Origin: Halosimplex salinum
GTDB taxonomy: Archaea; Halobacteriota; Halobacteria; Halobacteriales; Haloarculaceae
DNA length: 64,000 nt
Direction of reading: 5' to 3'
Assembly: GCF_003730195.1 (NCBI RefSeq)
Contig: NZ_QWGG01000010.1
Location: 81,072 to 145,071, forward strand
A model generated the notes under the pieces. It was given only the letters and a program-made list of their open reading frames with translations. It had not been told where the DNA came from and made no database searches. Below are positions 45,425 to 53,273 of this stretch, one piece after another. Positions within the stretch are counted from its first letter, which is position 1; each line of letters starts with the position of its first letter. A program made the translations under genes and the position numbers.

Positions 45425-46096
45425 CTACTCGCCGACACCGAGCCCATGCTCGTCGCGGAGGAACCGGTAGGCCGGTCTGGCGAGCAGGACAACCGAGAGG
45501 GAGGTGGCCGCGGCGAACAGCGCGAGGCTGTGGCGGAGCCCGTGGACCGAGAGCGCGTGCATCGACGCGCCGGCGATCACTTCGGCGGCGATCCAGACCG
45601 ACTCTCCCAGTAGCGTCCCGACCAGGTACGACCGGAGCGACACGTCCGAGAGGCCCGCGCCGACCGAGACGACGTCGGCGGGGAGCGGGGCGAGCCGCGC
45701 GGCGACCACGCCGCGGAACTCGCCGACCGTCTCGACGAACCGGTCGCTGGTTCTGGTCGTCAGACCGACGACGCCGTCCTCGGTTCGGGCGTACCGCGCG
45801 AGCAGGAACGGCGTCGTGTTCGAGAGGAGCGTCCCCGCGATGGCGACCGGGATGCCGTAGGTCGCGCCGAGGACGAACCCGACGGTCAGCGAGAGCGCGC
45901 TGACCGGCCACAGGAGGAACGGGCGGGCGAGATAGAGGACGGCCAACACGGCGACGAACCGCCACGGGTGCGCGGAGAGACTCGCGACCGAGTCCAGGAC
46001 CGCGCCCGGGGAGAAGAGGAGCGCGGCGACCGCGAGCACGGCGCCGAGGACTCCGATACCCCCGAACTGTCGGCGCGTCGCCCGACTGACTGCCAT
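45425..46096 (-). CDS. TVP38/TMEM64 (DedA-like/VTT) membrane protein
   Basis: A 223-aa protein with five to six membrane helices and the VTT-domain pattern. It shows GFVLGATYGIPVAIAGTLLS, NTTPFLLARYARTEDG, the reentrant region FRGVVAARLAPLPADVVSVG with A-R-L-x-P-x-P-x-D, then LRSYLVGTLLGESVWIAAEV and a C-terminal helix ending with charged residues (FLRDEHGLGVGE). Homologues act as lipid scramblases or transporters; the specific role here is unknown. The start MAVSRATRRQFG (46096) is chosen. Confidence 0.85.
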   Translation of the reverse strand: MAVSRATRRQFGGIGVLGAVLAVAALLFSPGAVLDSVASLSAHPWRFVAVLAVLYLARPFLLWPVSALSLTVGFVLGATYGIPVAIAGTLLSNTTPFLLARYARTEDGVVGLTTRTSDRFVETVGEFRGVVAARLAPLPADVVSVGAGLSDVSLRSYLVGTLLGESVWIAAEVIAGASMHALSVHGLRHSLALFAAATSLSVVLLARPAYRFLRDEHGLGVGE

Positions 46097-46197
46097 CGAT
46101 CCCTGTCTCGACCATGCCGACACAAGTCTTGTGGTCGGAGTCGCCGGCGAAGTCGCGCGCGAACGCGGAAACGCTTAATTCGGAGGGAGCCACACCA

Positions 46198-46563
46198 GTG
46201 AGCGTGGACGACCGCGTCGAACTCGGCGTCGAACTGCTCGCCCACCTTGAACACGCGGAACTGTCGCTCGCGGCGGCCGTCGACCGCATCGAGACGGTAA
46301 CGAGCGACCCCGCCGTGACCCGCGAGATCCTCGAGACCGCCGAGCGCCGCGGGATCATCGACCGGGACGGAGACACCGTCGTCCCGACCACCGGCGACTA
46401 CCTCAGCCTCGACGGCGACGTCGTGAGCAAGGAAGGAGAGTTCACCTGCCAGCGCTGTAACGCGGGCATCACCACTGGCTACTTCATCGAGTTCGACGCC
46501 GGCGAGCACGGGCCCTTCGGCTCGTCGTGTATCAGGAAAGTCACGGGTCGCGAGGACGACTGA
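46198..46563 (+). CDS. DUF5830 family protein
   Basis: A 121-aa protein with an N-terminal helical part (RVELGVELLAHLEHAELSLA, AAVDRIETVTSDPAVTREIL), a wing-like turn (ERRGIIDRDGDTVVPTTG), and a C-terminal zinc-binding unit (FTCQRCNAGITTGYFIEF, GPFGSSCIRKVTG). The GTG at 46198 is preceded by GGAGGGA (46182-46188), an SD-like match, and a TATA-like TTAATT (46175-46180). This decides the start against a longer ATG-initiated frame that overlaps the upstream gene. The function is unknown; the layout suggests a DNA-binding regulator. Confidence 0.82.
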   Translation: MSVDDRVELGVELLAHLEHAELSLAAAVDRIETVTSDPAVTREILETAERRGIIDRDGDTVVPTTGDYLSLDGDVVSKEGEFTCQRCNAGITTGYFIEFDAGEHGPFGSSCIRKVTGREDD

Positions 46564-46581
46564 GACCGTCCAGCGGTCGCC

Positions 46582-48042
46582 TCACTCCGAGTCGCGTCGC
46601 TGGACTAGCTGTTTGAGCGCGCGGTGCTGGCGCTTGAGCAGTTCGTTCTGTCGGTCCACCGCGTCGGTCAACTCCTCGAGCCGCTCGGCCATCGCCTCGA
46701 ACTCCTCGCGCGTGACCGGCGCGGGTTCGCCCGCGTCCCCGCCCGCGCCCGGTTCGCCCGTCGCGCCAGCAGACGTGCCCGTCGAGCGAGTCGATTCGAC
46801 GGACCGTTCTCCGGCGGTGTCGGGACTGGTTTCGGCCGCGTCGCTCCCTCCCGACGGCGCCGACTGCTCCGCCGGCGCTTCGGATCGCTGCGTCCCCTGG
46901 GAGGGAGACGACCCCGAGGCGGTCTGTGTCGCGTCGGACGCTCCGCCCTCGGCAGGTTGTACGTCCGTCTGTCGCGTCTCGGTGGTCTGTTCGTTGGTCT
47001 GTCCGTCGGTCTGCGGTGTCTCGGTCCCGGCAGTCCCCGGAGACTCGCGTTCGGGTTCCGCACGGGCGTCCGCTGTCGCCTCCGGCGATTGGCCGGGGTC
47101 GGCGGGTGTCGTCCGGTCGGGCGTGCTCGACTGTTCGGTCGATTGGCCGGTCGGCGCGTCCGCGGGCTGGTCGCTCGCGGTACCCGGGTTCTGGGTCCCG
47201 GACTGGCCGGCCCGTTCGCCGGACGACGGGGTATCGACGGTGTCGGCTGACGTGTCTCGCGCGAGCGCGTCGTCGGCGTCGACGGGTTCGGTCAGGTCGT
47301 CGGCGTCGTCGCTGACGAGCGGGTCGAAGTCGTCCCCGAACGCGAAGTCGTCGCCGTCGTCGTCGGCGCCCGATTGCTCGACGCCGCCGCCGGCGGTCTC
47401 GTCGTCGGCGCTGACGAGGCGGTTGAGTTCGTCGATGGAGGCCACGTCGTAGTAGCCAAAGAGGGCCTGTTCCAGGGTCTGGCGGACGACCGGCGCCTTG
47501 TCGTTCGGGACCTTCACCCGCTGCGGGCGACCGTCGACGGAGAGCGCGATGCTCGTCGCGACGCTCGCGCGTTCGAACTCCAGACCGGTGACGTCCTCGT
47601 AGGGGTACATCTCGTAGTCCTCGGTCCACACCTGGCTGCCGATGTGTTTGATGAGACGCCCCTCCGTGATGATCAGCGTGAGCTCGCTGAAGCGGTAGAC
47701 GCCCGCGAGCGACTCGCGCTGTTCGATGACGCCCTCGAGCCGGAGGATGCCTTCGAGGAAGAGCTTGAGCACTTTCTCGCCGCGGTTGGCCGGGACCGTG
47801 AACGAGCGGGTCCCGTCGATGTACTGCATCGTGAACTTCGTCTTGCGACGGCCCTCCGAGACGGCGAGCTGTTCGACGTCGTGAGAGTACTCCTCGACCT
47901 GTTCGTCGCTGATGAGTCCTTCACCGCTGTAGACGAGCGTTCGAGTCGGCGTGAGACAGACGGCGTCTTCGTCGCCAAGCGAGACGCCCGCCTGGATCTC
48001 CTCGTCGCCGAGTGCCCCCTTGACGAGGTCCGGAATGTCCAT
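46582..48042 (-). CDS. DUF7115-like protein with long disordered linker and C-terminal coiled coil
   Basis: A 486-aa protein. Residues 1-235 form a conserved haloarchaeal domain (MDIPDLVKGALGDEEIQAGV, CLTPTRTLVYSGEGLISDEQ, LIITEGRLIKHIGSQ, PYEDVTGLEFERASVATSIA) reminiscent of a PH-like/bacterial PH fold. Residues about 236-435 are a Thr/Ser/Glu/Gln/Pro-rich disordered linker. The last 45 residues form a coiled coil (REEFEAMAERLEELTDAVDR, QNELLKRQHRALKQLVQR). DUF7115 is a remembered label. It may act as a scaffold or polymer-forming adaptor; no catalytic motif is seen. A frame of 49 further residues upstream is not used. Confidence 0.78.
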   Translation of the reverse strand: MDIPDLVKGALGDEEIQAGVSLGDEDAVCLTPTRTLVYSGEGLISDEQVEEYSHDVEQLAVSEGRRKTKFTMQYIDGTRSFTVPANRGEKVLKLFLEGILRLEGVIEQRESLAGVYRFSELTLIITEGRLIKHIGSQVWTEDYEMYPYEDVTGLEFERASVATSIALSVDGRPQRVKVPNDKAPVVRQTLEQALFGYYDVASIDELNRLVSADDETAGGGVEQSGADDDGDDFAFGDDFDPLVSDDADDLTEPVDADDALARDTSADTVDTPSSGERAGQSGTQNPGTASDQPADAPTGQSTEQSSTPDRTTPADPGQSPEATADARAEPERESPGTAGTETPQTDGQTNEQTTETRQTDVQPAEGGASDATQTASGSSPSQGTQRSEAPAEQSAPSGGSDAAETSPDTAGERSVESTRSTGTSAGATGEPGAGGDAGEPAPVTREEFEAMAERLEELTDAVDRQNELLKRQHRALKQLVQRRDSE

Positions 48043-48276
48043 GAGAGTGGTGTACCCGTCCGTGTGTATAAAACCGAGGGTGGCCCGACCATCTGTTTCG
48101 TCGAGGGGTCGTGCGATGCGGGCTCCGTCGGCGACCCCGCCGAAGTGTCCAGCGCTCACCGTCGAGTGCGGCCGCGCCGAACGAATCACTGAAACGACGA
48201 GACAGCGGCCCGATCGAGGGGTCTACTCGGTGGAGATGAGAAGGTTAAAGACCGACACCACAGTACCAGCAAGTGC

Positions 48277-48412
48277 GCCCGGGTGGCTTAGCTGGACATA
48301 GCGCCGCACTCATAGGGTTTGATTGCGCGGCATACCGGCATGCCCCCACGAGGCCCGTCAGCCTCGAACCTGGGTCATGCGGAGATCGAGGGTTCGGAGC
48401 CCTCCCCGGGCA
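48277..48412 (+). tRNA. tRNA-Met (CAU), elongator, with intron
   Basis: Acceptor GCCCGGG (48277-48283) pairs with CCCGGGC (48405-48411), and the discriminator base is A48412. The anticodon stem is CCGCA (48304-48308)/TGCGG (48378-48382), with loop C-T-CAT-A and A48377. The variable loop is AGATC. The T-arm GAGGG-TTCGGAG-CCCTC spans 48388-48404. CCA is not encoded. A 62-nt intron (48315-48376) follows A37, the canonical archaeal position, making the mature length 74 nt. Haloarchaeal elongator tRNA-Met genes are known to be intron-bearing, removed by the splicing endonuclease at a bulge-helix-bulge. Confidence 0.92.
48315..48376 (+). other. tRNA-Met intron (62 nt)
   Basis: This is the insert between anticodon-loop positions 37 and 38. 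It begins GGGTTTGATTGCGCGGCA and ends CCTCGAACCTGGGTC. Complementary stretches near both ends can form the bulge-helix-bulge. Interior CATGCCCCCACGAGGCCCGT could fold separately. Exact splice points are assigned by loop geometry. Confidence 0.8.
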
Positions 48413-48509
48413 TTCTCAACCGTCGCGAACCTCGTGTGAGCGACTGCTCCACGAATGCCGGCGGCGAGCGGAGAACCCACAGGTCCTGCGCGAACGCCAG
48501 TGAGCGCAG

Positions 48510-48532
48510 GGCAGGAAAATCTCTGATTTTCC
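48510..48532. terminator. AT-containing hairpin downstream of tRNA-Met
   Basis: GGCAGGAAAATC-TCT-GATTTTCC forms a perfect stem (GGAAAATC/GATTTTCC) about 100 bp after the tRNA. It could be a termination or processing structure, or part of the duplicated segment. Confidence 0.35.
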
Positions 48533-48534
48533 GT

Positions 48535-48558
48535 GGTTCGCGAGCCCTCCCCGGGCAT
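48535..48558 (+). repeat. Duplicate of the tRNA-Met 3' end (possible att remnant)
   Basis: GGTTCGCGAGCCCTCCCCGGG-CAT repeats the tRNA 3' end at 48391-48413 (GGTTCGGAGCCCTCCCCGGG-CAT) with one extra base. A shared CCGTCGC follows about 10 bp further on in both. Such direct repeats arise when an element integrates at a tRNA 3' end. Only about 120 bp separate them, so any element has been lost, or this is a local duplication. Confidence 0.6.
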
Positions 48559-48654
48559 ACTTACTCCGTCGCTAAATACGGCGAGCGGCTGCTATTCGGG
48601 TAGGTATCGGATAACCGGGACAGGGACGGTGAGAGAGAACTGTTCGGTCGTCGG

Positions 48655-49245
48655 TCAGGCGTCGCCGGGGAACTCCTGGAAGAGCGTCTCGAAGTCCTCG
48701 GCTTCGCTGACGTCGGCGACCGTCCGGTCGGCCTCCTCGCGGAGCTCCTCGACTTCGGATTCGAGCCGTTCGTACTCCTCGTTGCCCTGGAGTTCGACGT
48801 AGTCCTTCTCGGCCTCGAGGGTCGCCTTCTTCGCGGCCAGCGAGAAGAACTCCTGCATGCGCTCGTCGTAGTTCTCACGGTTCAACATCCGGTCGACCGC
48901 CTCGTAGAGGTCCTCGAGCATCACCGGCTTCGTCAGGTAGTCGTCGAACGGCATGTCGACGATGTCGAAGTCGGGGTCGACCGCCGTAACCATCACGACG
49001 CGACAGTCGAGACTTCGCTCGCGCAGTGTCTCGAGGACTTCGTCGCCGTTCATCTCCGGCATCTGACGGTCGAGGAAGACGACGTCCACGGTTTCGTCGG
49101 CCTTCTCGAGCGCCTCCTGAGCCCCGTATGCGGTGCGGACATCGTACTCCTCGTCCATCCAGGTGGAGTAGAGATCCGCGATGTCCCGTTCGTCGTCGAC
49201 GACGAGGATAGTTACTTCCTCTGAGTTACTCTTCGGCGATATCAT
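48655..49245 (-). CDS. Response regulator with HalX domain
   Basis: A 196-aa two-component response regulator. The receiver domain (res about 10-125) has the acidic pair VVDDERDIADL, the phospho-acceptor Asp in VVFLDRQMPEMNGDEV, the Thr switch VVMVTAVDPDF, and the Lys in DDYLTKPVMLEDL. The C-terminal HalX domain (about 130-190) is a helical haloarchaeal output module (RENYDERMQEFFSLAAKKAT, LESEVEELREEADRTVADV). Kinase and output are unknown; no histidine kinase is in the window. ATG 49245 begins MISPKSNSEEVTILVVDD. Confidence 0.9.
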   Translation of the reverse strand: MISPKSNSEEVTILVVDDERDIADLYSTWMDEEYDVRTAYGAQEALEKADETVDVVFLDRQMPEMNGDEVLETLRERSLDCRVVMVTAVDPDFDIVDMPFDDYLTKPVMLEDLYEAVDRMLNRENYDERMQEFFSLAAKKATLEAEKDYVELQGNEEYERLESEVEELREEADRTVADVSEAEDFETLFQEFPGDA

Positions 49246-49434
49246 CGTTTGTCCCGTGATTCGCGCGTACGGATATCGTGTATCTCGGGAACCACTGCAT
49301 AAATCCACCCCGCGCAGTATCAGTTGTGAAAATTAGAGGCGTGTTACCGGCGGAACGTCCCGCCGACCGGCGTCACGGATCCGGGGTCCGTCCCATCGAC
49401 GAGATTATGGCGACGAAAGCCGTGGATCCCGTCG

Positions 49435-49866
49435 ATGGAGAGAGCGTCGGACGATCCGAACCGGATCCGGACGCTCGCGGTCACCGCGGGCGACGTGGTA
49501 ACCGCACTGGAGGCGCGCGCACAGCGTGACCGTCCTGTCGTGTTGCGGGCGACGCCGCCGTTCAGCGGCCGGATGCGCGCCCGACTGCACGTCGCGGCCG
49601 AAGAGTACGACGAGACGCCCGCACCGCTCCACGTCGACCCGGAGTCCCTGCTCGCCCCCACGGCGCCCGACTACCCGCGCCCGGCCGACACCGAGGACGC
49701 GCTCCGCGCCGACCCCGACACCGAGTACACCGTCGACCTGCATCACGACCGCCACCAGGAGGCCGTGGCGACCTGGCGAGAGCGAGTCAGGGACCACTTT
49801 CGCGACACCGTGACGATCGAGACCCCGGACGGCCCCCACGAGGTCGCGGTATCGATCCTCGGGTGA
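49435..49866 (+). CDS. Hypothetical haloarchaeal protein, 143 aa
   Basis: Acidic cytosolic protein with an N-terminal helix (RIRTLAVTAGDVVTALEARA), a beta-strand segment (RPVVLRATPPFSGRMRARLH, VAAEEYDETPAPLHVDPESL), and a C-terminal helix and strand (EAVATWRERVRDHFRDTVTI, PHEVAVSILG). No catalytic signature or membrane segment is present, and no family is firmly recognised. Its coding-type composition and lack of overlap with another gene support it. The next gene lies 236 bp downstream past two identical 17-bp repeats. Confidence 0.68.
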   Translation: MERASDDPNRIRTLAVTAGDVVTALEARAQRDRPVVLRATPPFSGRMRARLHVAAEEYDETPAPLHVDPESLLAPTAPDYPRPADTEDALRADPDTEYTVDLHHDRHQEAVATWRERVRDHFRDTVTIETPDGPHEVAVSILG

Positions 49867-49933
49867 GTCCGGTGAGTGGACGTTCGTCGAATCGCTCCCC
49901 GGAGCCAACCGGCAGATCGCGATACCGGCTTAG

Positions 49934-50000
49934 CTGTCCGAATAAAACGTTCGAAGCGTTCTGCCGCCGCTATGAAACATCAACTGTCCGAATAAAACGT
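49934..50000 (+). promoter_or_regulatory. Pair of 17-bp direct repeats (candidate operator)
   Basis: CTGTCCGAATAAAACGT occurs at 49934-49950 and 49984-50000, exactly 50 bp apart (start to start). They lie in the gap before the small membrane gene at 50103, upstream of its TATA-like TTATAAGG (50056-50063). A spacing near five helical turns suggests a regulator bound on one face of the DNA. Confidence 0.5.
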
Positions 50001-50102
50001 CGTCTACGGGCGGGTGGACGCGTGAAACGTTGTGAAATCAGTGGAAATCTCGGACGGTTATAAGGTAATACCGGACTATCGTTGAGATACGAGGTCCCCT
50101 GT

Positions 50103-50351
50103 ATGTCAAGTCGAAGATCCGATCTCACGCCCTCGCTCGACGCCGACGTCGCCGTCGCGGACGTCGGTGAGAGTGTCGTCGCACCGATCACCGGCTTCGC
50201 GTTCTGGGCAGCCGTCGCACTCCCCTTCCTCCACCTCCCGCTGTTGCTCGCGACAGGGCTGTCGTCGGAACCCTATACGAACGCCTTCGTGGCGCTGCTG
50301 GTGTTGAACGTCCTCGCACTGCTGGTCGGCCACTCCCACTACAGAGACTGA
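50103..50351 (+). CDS. Small two-helix membrane protein, unknown
   Basis: An 82-aa protein with a polar N-terminus (MSSRRSDLTPSLDADVAVAD) and two membrane helices: FAFWAAVALPFLHLPLLLAT and AFVALLVLNVLALLVGH. It ends SHYRD. A TATA-like element is about 40 bp upstream and the paired 17-bp repeats lie further upstream, so it may be specifically regulated. No family is recognised. Confidence 0.7.
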   Translation: MSSRRSDLTPSLDADVAVADVGESVVAPITGFAFWAAVALPFLHLPLLLATGLSSEPYTNAFVALLVLNVLALLVGHSHYRD

Positions 50352-50400
50352 CCGCCGGAACGGCGGGTTCGACAGCGGTCGGTTCCCGGTTCAGAACGCT

Positions 50401-50440
50401 ATTCTCGCCGTGCTATCGCTATTCTCGCCGTGCTATCGCT
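50401..50440. repeat. 20-bp perfect tandem duplication over a stop codon
   Basis: ATTCTCGCCGTGCTATCGCT occurs twice in immediate tandem. The second copy contains the TAG stop (50435-50433, minus strand) of the DMT exporter, so duplication occurred at the gene's 3' end without changing the protein. Confidence 0.85.
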
Positions 50441-51362
50441 CTTCACCCGAGAGTGCGGCGCGAAGTTTCGGGACCTCTCGTCTGAGCGCCCGACGTTTGA
50501 TCAGGACGAAGCCGGCGAAGATACAGCAAAAGCCCACCGCCGTCCACGCGTCGACGACCTCTTCGAGGAAGAGAAAGCCCGTCAGCGCGGCGAACAGCGG
50601 TGCGACGTACGAGACGAGGTTGATCTCGACCGGACCGAGTCGCTCCAGGAGGTCGAAGTAGATGAGAAAGCCCGCCGCGCTCGCACCGAGCGAGAGGTAC
50701 GTCAGCGACCACAGCGCGGTCCCCGACCACGTGATCGACGCGAGCGACTCGCCGAGTCCGAGACTGACGACGTGCATCAGCCCCGCGCCGCCGAGCATCG
50801 ACCACGCCTCCATCGTCTCGATCTCGACGCCCGCGTCGATCGCGGTCGTCACGACGCTTCCCAGCGCGAACGACAGCGCGGCGGCGAACACGAGCAACTG
50901 CGGGACGACGTCGCTCGTGAGGAGCGCGTCGGGGTCGGGCTGGGCGACCGCGACGACGCCGACCACGCCGAGCAGGATTCCGGCGGCGCCGACCGCCGAG
51001 AGCCGGCTGTCGGGGAGCAGCCCGCGCGCGAAGACCGTCGTCAGGACCGGCGAGAGACTGACGATGACCGCGGCGGCGGCGCTGGTCGTCCCCTGCTCGC
51101 CGACGAAGAGGAACGCGTGGTAGGCCGCGATCATCAGGGCGGCCCCGACGCCGACCGTCGCCCACTCGTCTCGGCCGCTGGGCCGCCAGCTATCGGCTCT
51201 GAGGACCGCGTAGCCGAGCATCACGACGCCGGCCACGTCGTATCGGAGCGCCGCGAACAGGACGGGCGGGAACGCCGACAGCCCCGCCTTGATCGCCATG
51301 AAAGCAGACCCCCACAGCGCCGAGAGGGCGAGGAACAGCCCGAGATTCCGGTACGTGGACAC
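50433..51362 (-). CDS. EamA/DMT superfamily exporter
   Basis: A 309-aa ten-helix drug/metabolite transporter with two EamA halves. The first half begins LGLFLALSALWGSAFMAIKA and contains SAAAAVIVSLSPVLTTVFAR. The second half begins LLVFAAALSFALGSVVTTAI and contains LSLGASAAGFLIYFDLLERL and GPVEINLVSYVAPLFAALTG. RhaT/YdcZ-like relatives export amino acids or metabolites; the substrate is unknown. The C-terminus is basic (IKRRALRREVPKLR), as expected for a cytosolic end. Confidence 0.88.
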   Translation of the reverse strand: MSTYRNLGLFLALSALWGSAFMAIKAGLSAFPPVLFAALRYDVAGVVMLGYAVLRADSWRPSGRDEWATVGVGAALMIAAYHAFLFVGEQGTTSAAAAVIVSLSPVLTTVFARGLLPDSRLSAVGAAGILLGVVGVVAVAQPDPDALLTSDVVPQLLVFAAALSFALGSVVTTAIDAGVEIETMEAWSMLGGAGLMHVVSLGLGESLASITWSGTALWSLTYLSLGASAAGFLIYFDLLERLGPVEINLVSYVAPLFAALTGFLFLEEVVDAWTAVGFCCIFAGFVLIKRRALRREVPKLRAALSGEER

Positions 51363-51494
51363 GGACGGAGATTCGCGCGAGCGTGCCTGAACGTTTCGGC
51401 TCGCGGGGACCGTGACGGGTGGGCCACCGGTTCGACCGCCGACCCGGCCGCGATCGTGCGACTATTGTGAGATCGGATCCCAAAACCCCCCTAC

Positions 51495-51504
51495 GTTTAA
51501 ATTA
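51495..51504 (+). promoter_or_regulatory. Putative TATA box of the RNase H-like gene
   Basis: GTTTAAATTA lies 21-30 bp before the ATG at 51525, in an otherwise GC-rich region. This is the usual distance for a leaderless haloarchaeal transcript. Confidence 0.55.
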
Positions 51505-51524
51505 TCCCATCTCCAAGGGGGAGT

Positions 51525-52190
51525 ATGGCCGCTTACGGCCGGCCGACCCTTCGGGATTTGTTCGACGAGGCACCGACGCCGCACATCGCCCACCCGCCTC
51601 GAACACACCATCGAGACTTCTATCTCGCCACCGACGGCTCGTACAGAGAGAGCGGTGGTGCCGCCCCGGGCGACGACGCCCGCGAGTACACGGGCGGACT
51701 GGGCGTGGTCATCCAGACCCGCGACGGCGAACGCGTCGCGCGGCTGTCGGTCCCCAACCGCGCGCCCGACAACAACGTCGCGGAGTATCGGGCGCTCCAC
51801 CTCGGGCTCGACGTGCTCGCCGCCCGCTCGCCCGCGGACGCGACCGTCGGCGTCCTCATCGACCACGACACGCTCGCCGAGAATCTCAACGCCGCGGTCC
51901 TCACGGACCGGAGCCCCGAGCTCGAACCGACGCACACCGTCTCCCATCCGCCCGCCATCGGACTTCACTGGCGCGGGATCCGCTCGCGACTCCGGGACTT
52001 CGAGGAGATCCGGGCCGCTCGCCTCTCGAGTGGACACAACCCGGCCCACCCGCTCGCGAACGCGCCCGACGAGTACGCACACGTCAACAGCGAACCCGAC
52101 CGCTGTGTCCTCCCCGACTCTCCGTCGTCGACGGGTGACGACCGGTACCCGCCGCCCTCGCGGGCCAACCGCGGCAGCGCCGGCGACTGA
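51525..52190 (+). CDS. RNase H-like fold protein, catalytic set incomplete
   Basis: A 221-aa protein with an RNase HI-like core over about residues 30-170. The first carboxylate region is FYLATDGSYRESG, then YTGGLGVVIQTRDGE, NNVAEYRALHLGLDVLA with the Glu, and VGVLIDHDTLAENLN with the third Asp. Where the fourth carboxylate should stand (N-x-x-A-D-x-L-A in the canonical enzyme at 9754), it reads HNPAHPLANAPDEYA. A His therefore replaces that Asp. N- and C-terminal extensions are polar. Hydrolytic activity may be altered or lost, and nucleic-acid binding is likely retained. Confidence 0.78.
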   Translation: MAAYGRPTLRDLFDEAPTPHIAHPPRTHHRDFYLATDGSYRESGGAAPGDDAREYTGGLGVVIQTRDGERVARLSVPNRAPDNNVAEYRALHLGLDVLAARSPADATVGVLIDHDTLAENLNAAVLTDRSPELEPTHTVSHPPAIGLHWRGIRSRLRDFEEIRAARLSSGHNPAHPLANAPDEYAHVNSEPDRCVLPDSPSSTGDDRYPPPSRANRGSAGD

Positions 52191-52247
52191 CGGGAGTGTC
52201 GGCCGGACGGCCCGTCACTTTATGCGAACCTGTCCGGTAGGTCGACT

Positions 52248-53228
52248 ATGGAACGGAGCGACGCCGAAGCGTCCCCGCTTTCGGCGGCGCCGGGGACGAC
52301 CGGGCCGGCCAGCGAGGCCTTCGAGCTACTGAGCAACGAGACGCGGCTGGCGATCCTCGTCGCACTCTGGGACGCGTACGACCCCTTCGACGGCGAGAAC
52401 GCCGTCCGGTTCTCCGACCTCCGGGAGGCGGTCGGAGTGACCGATAGCGGACAGTTCAACTACCACCTCGAGAAGCTGACCGGCCACTTCGTCGAGTCGA
52501 CCGACGAGGGGTACGAACTCCGTGAACCCGGGCGCAAGTTCGTCCGTTCGGTCGTCGCCGGCGCCGGCATCGAGGAACCGACCCTGGAGCCCACCGAGAT
52601 CGACATGGACTGTAGTCTCTGCGGCGGCGCCGTCGAAGTCGGCTACGAGGACGGGTGGGTGTACAACGCGTGCACCGAGTGCGACGGGCTCTTCGCCGGC
52701 GAGGACACGACCCGCGGCCACCTCAGCAAGTTCAAACTCGACCCCGCGGGGTTCACCGGTCGGTCTCCGGAGGAGATCTACGCGACGGCCTGGGTGCGAG
52801 CGTTCCAGCGACTCTACACGATGATCGAGGGCGTCTGCCCGTCCTGTTCCGGGCCGGTCGAGCGCTCCCTCGCTCGGTGTGAGAGCCACGACGACGACGG
52901 AGTCTGTGACGAGTGCGGTCGGGGCGCGGCGGTCACCGCGCAGTTCGAGTGCCCCGTCTGCAAGGACTGGGCGGTGACGACGCTGGGCGGCGTCGCGAAG
53001 TACCACCCCGCGGCCGTCGCGTTCCACTACGAGCGCGACCTCTCGCTGCAGTACGGGTTCAACGACCTCGCGTCGATCAACGAACGGCTCGAAACCGGCC
53101 GCACCGACTGGGAAGTCCTGTCCGACGACCCCCTCCGCGTCCTGGTCACGCTCGAACTCGACGGCGACGAGCTGCGACTCGAACTGGCGGAGGACCTGTC
53201 TGTCGCCGACGTGACCGGTCCCCGGTAA
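52248..53228 (+). CDS. Winged-helix regulator with zinc ribbons (DUF7351-like), paralogue 1
   Basis: A 326-aa regulator. An ArsR-like winged helix comes first (res about 22-95: SEAFELLSNETRLAILVALW, FSDLREAVGVTDSGQFNYHL, EKLTGHFVESTDEGYELREP). The effector-like region that follows has a cysteine pair CSLCGGAVEVGY ... CTEC, and a second zinc unit (CPSCSGPVERSLARC ... CDECG ... CPVC). The rest is a beta-rich domain (YHPAAVAFHYERDLSLQYGF). The family is haloarchaea-specific, and a paralogue lies 1 kb downstream. The ligand is unknown. A TATA-like TTTATG is about 25 bp upstream. Confidence 0.83.
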   Translation: MERSDAEASPLSAAPGTTGPASEAFELLSNETRLAILVALWDAYDPFDGENAVRFSDLREAVGVTDSGQFNYHLEKLTGHFVESTDEGYELREPGRKFVRSVVAGAGIEEPTLEPTEIDMDCSLCGGAVEVGYEDGWVYNACTECDGLFAGEDTTRGHLSKFKLDPAGFTGRSPEEIYATAWVRAFQRLYTMIEGVCPSCSGPVERSLARCESHDDDGVCDECGRGAAVTAQFECPVCKDWAVTTLGGVAKYHPAAVAFHYERDLSLQYGFNDLASINERLETGRTDWEVLSDDPLRVLVTLELDGDELRLELAEDLSVADVTGPR

Positions 53229-53273
53229 TCGCTGGGGCGGCGCCGCGCCGGTCGGCGGTGGGCGTCAGGCTCG

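Noticed and set aside
48535..48558. Second tRNA gene
   Set aside because: Only the T-arm and 3' acceptor portion is duplicated; no 5' acceptor, D-arm or anticodon arm precedes it.
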